This document shows positions 1 through 13,600 of a stretch of DNA of 64,000 nt, in pieces. Below the pieces are notes generated by a model. That model saw only the letters and a list, made by a program, of their open reading frames with translations, did not search any database and had not been told where the DNA came from. This DNA comes from Rostratula benghalensis (taxonomy: Eukaryota > Chordata > Aves > Charadriiformes > Rostratulidae), in assembly GCA_013399305.1 (NCBI GenBank), contig VXAI01000198.1, forward strand, positions 1,295,943-1,359,942, given 5' to 3'. Made by a program: the position numbers and the translations under genes. The first letter of the stretch is position 1; each line of letters begins with the position of its first letter.

Positions 1-342
1 TACTAATTCCACACTCCTCCTCTTTGGGCTACAGCAGTGCTCATGACTCTGTTTCCATTGGGTGGCCTTTCAGCCGCTCGCCAGAGCGCGGGTGCAAAGG
101 GGCAGAGCTCCTGAAGAGCTGCATAACCTCAGTTCACACCAGCTGAGTTGCACTATTGCACTTTTAAAACCTCAAACTTAATACAAATATTGAAGGCAGC
201 AGTCAGGAATGTCTCCTCCCCAGCCAAGATGAAAAGCACCCACCTACAAATACCAAAGCCACCAGAATCTACCTGTAAAGTCAGAACTTCCTCATTGTCT
301 ATAACAAGCACTGCAGCTCAAACGTAGGACGAAGGAGTAGGG

Positions 343-381
343 AAAAAAAAAAAAAAAAAAGGAAAAAAAAAAAAGAGAAAA
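343..381. repeat. A-rich low-complexity tract
   Basis: Eighteen A, two G, twelve A, then a GAGAAAAGG tail. No target-site duplication or transposon body is evident to the left, so I treat it as a simple repeat. Confidence 0.9.
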
Positions 382-3102
382 GGCAGGAAACCCCTCTGTG
401 CTGCTAAGTTTACCTGCTCCTTTTCACTTGACTAGATGTGGGCAAGACGACTGTCAAAGCCCAGACAGGGACTTAGGTATTTCTTAACCTGCCATTTAGA
501 ACTCTTTTGTCTCACATCACCATTCCTGCTTTCAAAGAGAGCAATACTCAGCAAATGCATTTTTGAGAGACAGCACTGCACAGCACAGCTGTCAACAGAG
601 TCGTGTTTTCACAAATTTGGAACTGCACAGAGACTTCCGTACAGCATCCCAGACAGAGCCATACCATGGATTTTAGCACCTGGGGATGCTGGTAGGCCTG
701 GAAGCACAAATTCCCAAAGACAAACGGTAGGCACAGGATGGCCAGGGTTAGAGAGTGCACCTTCTTCTGAATTTCCGGTTTCCAGCAGGGCACAGCAACC
801 TCCCACACCCAGGACTTTCCCCCTTCTGCCACCGTTTGCTTCAGGGCTCAGCCTTAGCGAGGGGAATGAAACAGCAAAACTTCAATAGCCCCAGCCAGAG
901 GCACAGGAGATCGGCACGGGAGCTGTGTCATTTTCTTCCAGAGACCTTTCCATACTTCATTAAAGGGACACTTTCATCAGTTGAACAGTAAAGACAACAC
1001 TTAAAAAAAAACAAGATGAAAGGAAAATTTTCAGGACGAGAAAAAAGGGAAGGAGGAGACATGCACTGAGTGGCACACATGGGGAGGTAGAGGGCAGCAG
1101 AGCCCTCAGCAACTCTGCCAAAATACAGACCTTTGGAAAGTGTCATCCTTCACTTACACAGATTTACTGCTACTACATCCAAACTAGCTAGTGGGCATCA
1201 AACACAGAAATCATCTCCAAGCAGGTGGACTCTCAGAAGTGAAGCTGCCGAGGAAAAAGCAGCAAAATATCAAACTTACTACAGACAATGTGGACACCCA
1301 AAAGGGCAATTCCAGAATAGGTTCCTGACATCAGGTGAGGAGCATCCATGGAGCAAACCAGTACTGGAGTGTCACACTGCCTGCTGGTAACATCCCATCA
1401 CCAGTCAGATGTATATTCAGAAACTAATCAATTCCCAACTCCAGAGCATTTGACAGATTTTTGTGTCTAGTTTCATATTACAACAGTTCTCATTTTAAAT
1501 TCTGTTTAAAGGATTCTAAATCCAATTCCACACAATAATCCAGAGCTCTGCAAAGTCACTCAGAGGTTTTGTAGATGCTTTATGAAATCTAAAATGATCC
1601 CTAGTCACCAGAAAGCAAGCACTAGTACACAAGGTATTGAAGTTTTTCATCAAGCAGAATATACTACAGACAGATATTTAAATGACTGTGTAGCCTGGAT
1701 TAGTAGTTGCTGACATTTCAAGCGACAGCGAGTGCTACAGGCAGTCAGAGCACAAACACCTATTTGACAATTATGTCGTGGTTAAGCAGCTGGGAGAGTT
1801 TTGCAAGGCTTTGAGAGGAGGCTGCAGAGCAGAGGTCACCGTTTATGAAACTCATTGACAGCAGTAATCTATCTAAAAAACCTTCATTCACATGCAATTA
1901 AATCATTCTTTAAACAGAAAACAAAAAGCAGAACAATGCTCTTTCAGCAAATGCTGCTCTAATTCACTGCTGAGGCCAAGTGCACTCATCTTTCCACTAC
2001 TCCTGGTCTATGGATGATCTGGAACCATCCTCTATTGGCAGAATCTTGGTTTTTTACCTTGAAGATCCGTGGCTGAACCTTTGTATTCGCCAGCGAGGAG
2101 GCTGCTGTGGTACCTGACTGGGTACAACAGCAACTTCAAGAGGTCAGAGAGCAGCACTGTGAACATTCTCAACCATTTCATTAAAATTGCATGAAAAATC
2201 TTCACTGTGTTGGTCAGACTCTCTTGTATTCTAAGCAACAGCAAGAGAGCCACAAACAAACTCAAGGTTCTGTTTTTTTTTCCTGCCAAGTTATCTGGTT
2301 CCACAGCTACTGGAGAATATATTGCCAGTCACAGGCAGCTACTGGGAAATACCCAGCCAGGTAACATCTGAAAGCAGTACAGGAAGAGTGTGCAAGCACA
2401 ACTGAGTTCTCAAGTGGTGAAGCCACAGACCAGAGTCCTTCTACCCCAAAGTCTCCCAAAGTCTCCTCCATTAGCAGTGCTGGAGCCAGAAAACTTCTCC
2501 CAGCTGCCTGAATGAGAACAGACAGCGGAACTACGACAGGAGTCCATGTCTCAGCGGGCACATACAAGGTCTCAACTGTTCCCTCAGGAACTCATCTATT
2601 TTCTGTCCTGTAGTGTTGCAGTCATGGCCTTGGGCACAGAGAGAACAAACCCCTTGGGGTGGGTTTGCTGTGTTCACACAGGCTGTTGGGACAATGTGAC
2701 AAATGGACGAGGAACATTTCACTGGAACACAAACTACACGTTCGGCTCAGAAGGGTACAGACGTATCCAATCACTAAAAGAATTTTGCTAAAAGTGACAA
2801 AGATCCAGCTCAATGGAGCTCCTGTGATGGCTTCCAACAAGGTCAGCTGTTCCCAGTGCACCAAACCAAAGCTGGCAATCCCCAGGAACAACACTTTGAT
2901 GACTACAAATCCAAGCAACATTTCCTCAGCTGACCTAGCAGAGACACCCAATTCCCTGAACTTCTGTAATCCTATTGAAGCATGGGTTGGATGCTGCAAA
3001 CATACAGTCTTCTGCAGTCAGGACAGAAAATTCTCATTTTATGGATTTCAGAAGAACTCTGTGAATGAGCAGACTAACTGGGTACATCGTTTGGACTGGT
3101 CC

Positions 3103-3126
3103 AAAAAAAAAAAAAAAAAAAAAAAA
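3103..3126. repeat. Poly(A) tract, 24 A
   Basis: A perfect run of 24 A. It is the reason an open frame here spells several lysines. No poly(A) signal or recognisable retrocopy precedes it. Confidence 0.9.
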
Positions 3127-6100
3127 TTAAATTACTGGAGCTCTTCCCCCGTCCCCCATGTCTGTATCTTTGACAGTAAATCAATAGTGGCTGTTAATTC
3201 AAAGCATAGCATTTACGTGTCCTTACATGTTTATGTAGAAAATGAAGGGCAGTGTTTACCCAAAAGCTATTTTGTTTTTTACAAAAAGCATGAAATTAGA
3301 TTTGTGGGACTAATTAAGCATAAGATGACTTCTTTTTTGGTCCCTTTACACTGTATTCTACCCTTCAGTGTGTTATTGCCAGCGTGAGACACAACTCAGA
3401 AATCCAAAGGCATCTTGCAATCAACCACTTACAGAAGTAATATGGAATAGATTTTGTTCTGAGTATACAAAAAAATGCAAGATCAATCATCTCCAGGTAA
3501 AGCAGCACTATTGTGTCAATTATATTAAGTATAATTAACCACAGAGGATTGCTGTCTTTGCAGCCTTTTGCAACCAAGTTAAACCTCTTGCGGTTCACCC
3601 AAATTTTATTAGAAACCTCCCTGTAAATACCTTTAGATTATCTGAGCTGTGGCATCCTGTGTACAGCGGAGTCCACAGAAGTAAGAAAAATAAAGAGATG
3701 CAAATCTCTGCAAGTTCAGCCTCTGCAAATCAAGTCTAAAGTTAAGGGACCGGAGCAGCGACATTGCCCTTTCCCAGAGCCGAGAGGAGCACCCAAAGGG
3801 CACGCTCTGCGTCCCTGGAGCTTGGGGCAGAGGAAGAAACACAGCACTGGGGTTTCTCAGACCCTCTGCCTCCAATGAACTGAAGGTATTTCTGCAGCTT
3901 CCAGAGCAGCCCCCCTGCAAATGATTCTAATAACTTTCTTTTGTTCATGACCAAGTACATTACAGCAGCCGCCTTCCCGGCCCAGCACGGCAGGACTAAT
4001 GGGTTTGCACCACATATATAATGGAAAAGCTGGGAACGTTCCCAGTCATAACTTCAGCAGGATTTAAAAAAAAAGTAAATAGGCCTGAGAAGTCACATGC
4101 TGCAGAAGTAATTTAGGAGAGGCTATTTTTATACTTTAATTTTAATGCAATTTAACATATGAAACTAAAAATGGTTCCTTTGAGATGCACCGCAACATTC
4201 CAACTTCAACAGCTTCTCAAGTCTGAATGATAATACATTGAAGCCTAGCTGCGTGCCAATATTTTATTATTTAAAAAGTCATTCTCATTTAGGTTTTGAT
4301 CCGTTTTATATTCCTTGACACAGATTAAGTTATTACAGAATTAATGAAAATTGTCTGCACGACAGCAGATTTTTTTCGTTGGGCCTGCAAATATAATTAT
4401 CCCCCCACAGAAGAGCAGGAAAAATGAAGAGGGTCTCTATTACCGACAGACACCGCCCTACATTTTTAACAGAGGGAAAGGAATCCCCTGTCAAACATGC
4501 AAATCATTTCCAAGTAAGCACCTTCCCCAGGGAACATGTTTACAACACAGAAAGTAGTAATTGGGAATGCAGCAACTTTTGGGTTTGTGTTCGCAGGAAA
4601 TGAGGCAGCATCAAAGCACATCTCTGGTGGGGCTCCAACGCAGCAAGTCAAGTCTGTGGTGGGTTTTGCTGCCAATCAAAGGATTTCAGCTGGATTTCAC
4701 AGGCTCTGTCAGCCAGACCTCCTCAGGAGCACATCAGGGCTCCCCCCCCTGAGAAAGACAAGCTAATATCCTTTGCTTTTAAGGAACGACACAGAGAACT
4801 ATGACAAGGACAGACATCACATGCCATTAATGCAGTGTGAAAGCCCACTGTTTACTACAAAAGCAAGAAAAGGCATTTAGCTCATCGCTTGCCTTTCCTT
4901 CTGTATTTCAGCAATCAGAAGCACACAGCTTTACCTCTCAGAAAACATTATCAACAGCAGCAACTCACTAGGCAGTCATGACTTTCTATCCTGTAAAGGC
5001 ACATAATTCACATAAAAACATCAGCACATCACACCTTTCTGTTACCAGTACAGAATCCTTGATACAAACTAGAAACATTTCACAAATTTAACAAAACACT
5101 AAGCTATTCTCACCCTATAGGCACTAAATAAATAAATATTTGTAGTTGAGTCTTGCCTTGGGTCAAAACCAAGACTTCAGGTGACTCCCCTCCCTAAAGC
5201 ATTATCAGACTTCACAGCACCTGCTGAACAGAGAGCGGTTCTCACGGAGGTGAAGCTCTAAGGGGGATCCACAACACCCAACCAGCAAGAACACCAGAAA
5301 CTCTCCTGCCTGTTCTCTAAACAAAAGAGAAAAAAAAGAGTTAAACAGATGGGCTTGTACAATGTTTTGGCATCTGGGAATGGTAAAGTCTAGGGGCAGT
5401 TGGAGGATCAGGGGGATGCTTTGCAGAGAGAAAGCCCAAAGCACATTCAGTGCCAGGCTAGGTAAGCATAAAGCCTTCTGCCATGACTTTTCTGTTTGGC
5501 TTTTTAGCAAGTGATATCCACTTACAGACTTGTTTGCTGATGTAAGGCCATTTATTAAAATTCTGAAATAAAACTACTGTATGTGATCTGGACAGCTAAT
5601 AAACAGCCTAACACCTTTCATAGATTGTCCTTTCTGGATCAAGTCAGGCCTAAAGCTCATCCAGTCATCTGAAAATCAAACCAGTTCAGAGAAAAACCTA
5701 CAGAACAGATCAATCGATGCCCACCACAGCACTGGGGGCACCCGGGCACCTGCTCCCTTCCCCTTTCCTTCTCATCATACACAATCCATGCCCTGCTCAG
5801 TCTGCGCCCAGACAGATCTAAAGCCATTGTCCAGGAGATGGAATGATTTCAGTCACAACATTCTAGTGACTTCTGTGTTTCTGTTCCTCACCCCCATCTC
5901 ACAAACACCAAAATCCTTCCCCAAAAGCTTAAGCTGAAAAACTAATTTAAGAACTTGAGGTGCAGAAACCAAAGGCTCGATGTGCACAGTCACAGGAATC
6001 CCACTCAGCAGAAACTGAACCCCAGCTTCTGGACAGCCTTAACCAGAGTATCCATCCCCTGACTTGCTGGTCTTGTACCATTTTCTTTCCATCTTGGCTG

Positions 6101-9100
6101 GCCCATAACACTCCCATCCCCTCTGCTGGACACATCACAGCAGACAAGGCCAGTTCAGCCTTTAATCCAGCTGCTTTCTAGGCAGAACGCCTACGTGAAC
6201 CCCAGCATCATTTGAAATTGCTCAGATGTCTGCAATGCTGGGGAAGTCCATTTGTGATGATAATACCATTAAACAGTTGTCAAGACAGATTTGAGAGAAG
6301 ACAGCACTTTAAGGTTCAAAAAAGTGTTTCTTCAGCCTTTTATGAAAAACTAGGGAATCCATAAGACAAAGATATTCTTTTGAAGTTTCTTTTTTAAAAG
6401 CAGACATTGAGGCATGACATTCATATTTCTGATAAGCAATAATTTATTAGTTCACAGCGTTACTAAGAATTTCTCAAACTTTGTAAAAGCCAGCACGGTT
6501 CTGCATTTTTTATCTCTCACAGCCAGCCTGATACAAAGAACTGTCTGATAGGGATATTCAGAGGTGAACGGCATCTATTTAGGGCATCTATTCTGCTTGC
6601 CTTCAAGTGCAGAATTATTTCTGGCAAAATATTATTTATATCAGACTCTCTGGGGGTAACAAAAGTGAAGAGAGGACAAAAGATATATTGGATACGTTCA
6701 CCTTCACACTTTGCAACTGCAAGATGTCTCTCCAGCCCAGACACAAGAGTTACACACGGTGAGACCCCCAAAGTGCAGCTGAGGAACCCCTTCACAGCCC
6801 CAGAGAACTCTCCAGACGCTTCTGCTCTCTGAAGGCAAGTCCAGCTCTAAAGAGAGTGCTGATATTCTAACCATGTAAAAAACCACTGCAATACTATTTC
6901 ACAGGGCATCTTAACCCCAGGAATTAAAATTGGGGAGAACTATTAGTCAAAAGCAGTCGTTAGGTAATTTTGTGTAAGGGAAGGGGTATTTGCAAAAAAA
7001 TCACGTGTCAAAGAAACCTCAGAATAATAAGCAGCAGAAAACCTGAACCATGTATGGCAGGGGTTTTGCAGCACTCGGGAGATGCTGGGAGCACAACCCC
7101 AACTCTGGAAAGATTTCAGTAAACCAGTGCAATGCTGGGATTTCATGGAGTCAAAGACAGAAAGGGTATTCTCCAGCATCAGCCAAGCTTATTACTCTAG
7201 GTCACATGTAAAACCGTAAATAGCAGCCTTTGTCTCCAGAATATAAAATAAAATATTTAAAACCATTGTTGCGAGCCCTGTTGATGTATGTTATGGAGTG
7301 GTTTATTTCTTGATTACATACAGCTGAGAATATGAATTCCATCTTTTATTTCCTTGTCAGCTGGATTTCTTCTGCAGCTAATTGGGAGCCAGAGAACTCT
7401 GCCTATGGGGAAGCCAGCAGCTACTGCAGCCTCCCTCCACCAGGATTTGTCTTGTGGAAATATAACAAGGTCATTTTTAAAAGATGCAAATAAATGGAGA
7501 GGGGAACGAGGAGGGGAGTCCAATGGGCAATGAGACCGTCCCAGTTATTAACTAGCATAAGATGAGAGAAAGGAGGTGGCACTATTCACAGTGCACACCT
7601 TTGCTCATCAGTCACCGCAGTGACACACAACTACAACATCAAACTGCAACTCTTCTTTATTTGGCAAAGCCTGATGCAGGCGAGGAGCAATTTCCAGGCT
7701 GTGAGAAACGGATTCTGGTTTTATTCTCTTGTGTATTACAAGCACAGTGGTGTTTTTTCCCGTTTCCCTCTTTTAGAACAGATGAGCAATGCACAGCCTT
7801 CCCCTCCCCTATAAAGAAGTGAATATTGCTTTTACCTGACACTCGCTTTCCATTTCCCCATCACTGTCTAACCCAGGGAACTGACTCCTGACCCTCCCCT
7901 CTGAAAGTCACCTCCAACACACTGCCCAAAGGTTTCATAACTCTCCCACTGTAAAATAAATGCAAACAAAACCCAACCCTAGAATACAAGCCAATACTTG
8001 TTGAAATCCCACCTCCCTCCATTTCTGCTGTGCTCAAAATGAAGGCTTAGTCAGGGAGTTTACAGGCATCTAGTGCAAGAGTAATGGTGCAGGAGAGAAA
8101 CCAAGGAAGAGAACAGCTACAGCATGTGCCCACCCAGGGTTTCATTAATTCAGTAGCTCCCTAGTCTATTCTGGTGTGGAAGAAGATGCATTTGTTTATA
8201 AATGTAAGAATTTTCTGCCTAGTATTGTACAAAAATTCAGGCTTGACCTAACGAGCGTACAGCTTGCCCAAACTACTGCAGCATCAGATTCACTCTCTGT
8301 ATCCCTCCTGTTCTGCTAAATAAGGGAGAACAACAAAGGAGTAGCCAAGGCACAAATAATTCATTTCACTTAAAGTTCAGTCTGGACCATCCCTATCTAT
8401 TAAGAGACAGACAAAGCACAAAGGGTGATCAAGAGCTCTGGACACCTATTGAAGGGAGTCTGAAGTCTTACTTGTTCCTGAGCCTTTCAGCCAGAAGAGC
8501 CACATCAGACCAGATCTAGCTGTGCTGAGTTTTAGGTTACAAGAGGGCAATCTGCTAAAAGTAAGCTAAATGGGATTTCAGGTTAAATGCTGATTTTGTT
8601 ATTTGACTAAGCAGGTTGTGTATTCTCACATTAGCATCTCAGTTGGCACTTCAGACATGGGAAGTAGACACAGAATTAGGGATAGCAAGTGCTGATTATT
8701 GACTCAGAGTTCCTTATTGTAGCAGACACACAATTTAACTCACATACTCACAACGAACAGCCTATGAAAAGAAATACCAAAAAGAAAATTAAGATTGTTT
8801 TGTAAGCAACTATACTGTAAGTTAAACTACTTTCATTCTCACTCGTCTCAAATAGCACTAATGAAAGCCAAAACTTTCTGGATGCAGCTTAAAAGCCACA
8901 AAGGGCAAATGGAGAATTACTGAAATATCCACATCTCCCCCTCTGCCTGCTGAGCTGCAGGCAGGAAACACGTATGGTAACTCATACAGCTACTTCTCTG
9001 CATCAGCTTCCTACTGTGAATCTGGCAGACTCTGGTGTTCTGATCAGCCCCACAACGCCTGCGCCCAGATACACAAGGATGGCTGTCTGCAGAAGCACCA

Positions 9101-10641
9101 ACAGCACTATCTAATTTTTTGAATTAAAGTCTTAAAGATCCTTGACATGATAAAAAGACACTCTCAGTAGTCACCTTGTCATAGTCTTCTCTTTATTGAA
9201 ACAATTCACCTGGTGCTGTTACTGAGAAATCTGCAGTGCCAAATCAATGGAGTAGGTTACAACAACGGTAATAGCCACAAGAGATTTGCTGATCCCCAGC
9301 AGATAGAGTCTAATGACAACCTAGAGGTCAAAATCTGTTTTCATAAATACGGGACAACATCTCACTACTCTGTACAGGAGTCTATTCATGAAAGTCTAAA
9401 TCTTTATTAACGCTTGCCAGTGACAAATCTGTTTCACTGAAAAGCCATTCAGTAGCCAATACAGTACTTTCACCAAAAAAATTAAGGCTACAATCCTTTG
9501 ATCAACCTCATTTGCTCTACACCTTGGAACAAGTTCTTCCAGACAAGGCACTAATGGAAAACAAATACCCTTGTTTTCAAAGGTATTAAAAATCATCAAG
9601 ATGCATTGTCAGAGGACAGCTAGATAGCAGTGAATATTACAGAGTAATCAACAGGAAAAGAGTTGCAAAGATGACTGTTTGTAATCTGCTTAACAAAGCC
9701 CCAGTGCCACCTCCCAGCCAGAAATGGCAGCTACAAGAGAACGAGCAGGAGCAGAAAGCTCAGGTGTCCCCAGCAAACTCCAGCTCACTCACTTGTGTCC
9801 TGCACTTCCCTCACCAACCCAGCACGTGTGTAACACTGCCAGTGGCCGCACCGCTCTGCCGAGGCCAGCTGCTGTACGTACTGGATGTACAGTGTCTGCT
9901 TTGTCCTGAACTAGAGGAGACAGAACAGGGACAAGGAATTGCAACCGAACCTCTGTCACTACCGTCCAAGACAGGACACCCCTCTGGAGGCACATCACCA
10001 TCAAGAGTACAAATAATCTCTCTGTTTTATTGCTATGATACATGGATTATCAGATGCTCCAGTGGAATTTCATTAATTGGTTTTATTAAACCACTGAGAC
10101 AGCATTTTAAATAGCCACGAAGAGGGCTTCTCCTACTGCTGTCCACAACGTTAGCAGATTCAAAAGAAACAGAATTGCAAGAAAAATAGTTTGGGCTTAA
10201 AACATGTTCTGTGCTTGTCCCTAGAAAGGGAGATTATTTTACTTAAATAGATTTTATTTCCTTATCCGCCCTCCCTATCTGACTGCTGTCTCTCCAAACT
10301 CAGATCCAACTTAGCCCAACAGAGACAATGGAAAAGAAAATCTTCAGCCTAAGCCAAGAGCAAAATCACCAGAAGACAAACAAAAAAAGCAGGTAACAAA
10401 AAACGAAACACTGGTTCCACCTGGAGGTTTTCAGACATCAACTACATTTTGCTGAAGATATTAGAAACTTGAAAGTCACAGATGGTACTATCAACTCCGT
10501 GGTGTGAGCACCGTGTGTCAACACCACACATGTGATTGATAATAAAATATTTCACAAATCTTGGTTAAATAAGAAAAAAATCTCAGTATTATATGTTAAA
10601 GTGTTTTGAAAGACAGTGCAACATTTTCAATTCATTCGCAG

Positions 10642-10655
10642 AAAAAAAAAAAAAA
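10642..10655. repeat. Poly(A) tract, 14 A
   Basis: A short pure A run in AT-rich intronic sequence; nothing else is distinctive. Confidence 0.85.
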
Positions 10656-13600
10656 TCACACTCAGTAGTCCAATTCTTTCAAGAATGCACTTTAGCATTA
10701 CTAAGCTAAAATAATGATGTAAAAATGGAAACAAACTGTCCTCAGCTGTGGCAGATCTCATCATAACACACTATTGCTTATAATTTATAAAAGTTATTTA
10801 TTTCACACGCGCTTGACTGCCCTTTATTAAATGATCCTTTTCTCTGGCAACCTCTTACTGGAGATACCTACTTGAAGAGCTAAGAGGCTGGTGTGCCAGA
10901 GGGGTTCTCTCCCCTCTTTCCTCCCTCTCCAACACAACTGCAGAGGAGAATCATCAAGCATGGGAAGATGTGACTGGTTCAGTGGGCACAAAGGAGGTCC
11001 AGGCAATAAATGAGAATATTGCACCTTGCTATGGGTTTCAGAGACCACTTCCCAGCTGCAGCCATACATGGATTCTGAGCAGGCTGCTGGGTCAGGCTGG
11101 CTCTGGGGAGCACTGCGAGCCATTACTGCACATCAGCAGCAGCTGGGTCTTAAAGGTGAGCCTTCACCACAGAGAAACACAGCTCCCCTGCAGGAGTCTG
11201 CGCTCCGAACCAGAACACGTATCCCTAAGTTACTCCAGCAACAGCGGAGCTTTTTGCTCTCCCCAGTTTTCAGCTGCCTTTTCAGGTGGAGTGACTCCTG
11301 CACAGGAGCCCATGCAAAGATCAGCCCCATCTGTAGTCACCAGACCCAACACAGAGCACAGGGCTCCCTTTTGTTTTTTTTAATGGAGGCTTATTCCTGC
11401 AGGTCTCTTCTGGGGCTGAGTCAAAAGTCGTTGCTTCCTCCCTGTCCTCCTCCTGCGTGAGGTGGCACAGAGACCCACAGGGCAGCAAACTGCAGTCCTG
11501 TGCGTACGAGCCGCTGTTTTGGCTGGACACAGGACACGTCCCTCTGCCACCGGGCAGCTTAAAACACCCACAACACCACCACAAAGCAACAACATGCAGT
11601 TGTTTATTTCCAGATCTATTGCACACTGAACCAACCAAGCAATCATTCCCCCACCTCCACAATGACTCTTGGATTATTGAAGCTCCTTTCTGTACAGCCA
11701 GTGTGAACAATAGCTTGATCCCCTACAACTTTTTATACCATTGATAAAGCATTTTAAACAAAGACCTTCTAAAGGCTTTAAAAAAACCAACCCAAACTGC
11801 TTTATGTGAGCTGTTATTTTCATTTTGTGGATCTTTATTGTGTATACTTGCAAAGAAAGCAAGGGTGAAAGACAGGAACTAAAACCAGGCCAAGTCCCAT
11901 TTCCCAGGAGCAGTTTTTTCTGTTTCCTCATGGCAAGCTGCTGTTCGGGGTGAAGTGGGACAGCCCAGGACGATGGGACACTGCCGCTGCCTGACGGTAC
12001 AGTTGGCACCTCCTTCCATCCTGAGAGGTGACTCTTTGGTCCCCGCAGGACTGAGCAGACTGTAACCATCCCTGACATCCCAAAAGCACAACAATCTCTT
12101 GAGGATACTTCTGCCAGGTTTTTAATGGCTATGGGGGCTAACCACCACCCATCGTGGGCAGAAGTACAACTCTGAATTTAGCTTCAAAATACTTAGTCTT
12201 GTTTTATCTTTTATACAAGGTAAATCTCTAAGAGAAAGCCAAAGAGCAAAGAGCCTAGACTACGCACTTTCAGACAAGTAATAACCTTCGGTCAGCAGAA
12301 AGAAGGTCCTTCACCTCTCACCTCCACTATCCCTTCACTCAACCAGAAGATGCTGGAGAACACTTTCAGAGAGTATGTCAGTAGCAGCACTTTCAACAAA
12401 AATAGAGGTAGAACAGTCAGTTTTCTGTATCCCCACCCTCTTTCACTAACATCCCTCCTGCCCTTTGAAAACATAGGAAATCTCTTGAGTGCTTTCACAT
12501 CTTCAAGGGGTAGAAGTGCTAAAGAGCACGGCTGCATTTCAAACACAAATGCACAAATCAGTTCCTGACTGCTGAAGCTGTTCCACGGGAAATGGTAAAA
12601 CCAGCTAGAAATGTCACTTAGTTACAGACACAACCTCACATCAAAGCAATAGGTGATGAGAGACAGGAATACTGTGGTCACCCTTCGCAATGTTTTATTC
12701 GTCTCCTCCCATCCCTCAGTGGTTTCCATCACTGCCAGACTTGTGAAGGGGTCTTGCTCTTACGTTTGGCACCTTTCCTGCATTTAATTTATTCATTCAA
12801 CACCCCCTGGTGACTAGAAACAGGAAATTGGAGAAAAGCACTAAATAACATTGGAAAACCAAAGTCCTTGAATTATTCACAGAAATCAAACAGTTTTTGA
12901 ATTCTACACCACGGTGCTTCGATAGCCATGTAATTCAGTCTGACATCATAAGCTACAGCACTGCAATGCTAATTTGGGAGCTGATTACAGCTGTAAGAGG
13001 TTGATGCAGCCTTCATTTACATGTGCCTCTGGTCTGTCTTCTGAAAGGATTAAGGATCTGCTAAATTCAGCAGGAGCATCAGCCCACCCAGACATGGCTA
13101 AGGTACGGTCTCTAATCCAACAGGAACCATGCCTGACTGGACTCACTAGTGGTGGCATCACCGCAAACTTCTTCATTTTCACACACAACTTAGTGAAAAA
13201 TCACACATGCTGCCAAATCTTGCGATGGCCTTTTGGTGAAAAATTCAGCATGTAATGCCAGAGTGGGAATTTATTTCCTGGAACTAGTATCTATCACCAT
13301 GTTCTCCCTTTATGACAGTAATTCTAATTGTGAAACCTCAAGACCTCTGTGAGGGCTTCATTCCAGTTACGTAAGTCGAAAGCTACAGCCCAGGCTCTGT
13401 CTAAAACTGGGAAGTTTCTCCACCCACTGTGTACTCGTCTCCCTCCTCCACAGAGCTAGTCTGGGGAGGTGGAAGGAAGATACAAGTGTTCCTGTTCTAT
13501 TTCCTTGAGGCATCAAATGAAGTTAGAGCTGTTTATCTCAAAAAAAAAAACCCTTAACACATCACCATCCACTACAAGACCCAGAGAAAGACAGGACGAC

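Noticed and set aside
2622..2999. 125-codon minus-strand frame with two hydrophobic stretches
   Set aside because: It overlaps the 242-codon plus-strand frame, and neither has family features. It was treated as chance.
9671..10114. 147-codon plus-strand frame
   Set aside because: No domain or splice support. It lies in the presumed intron of a minus-strand gene and looks like a chance frame.
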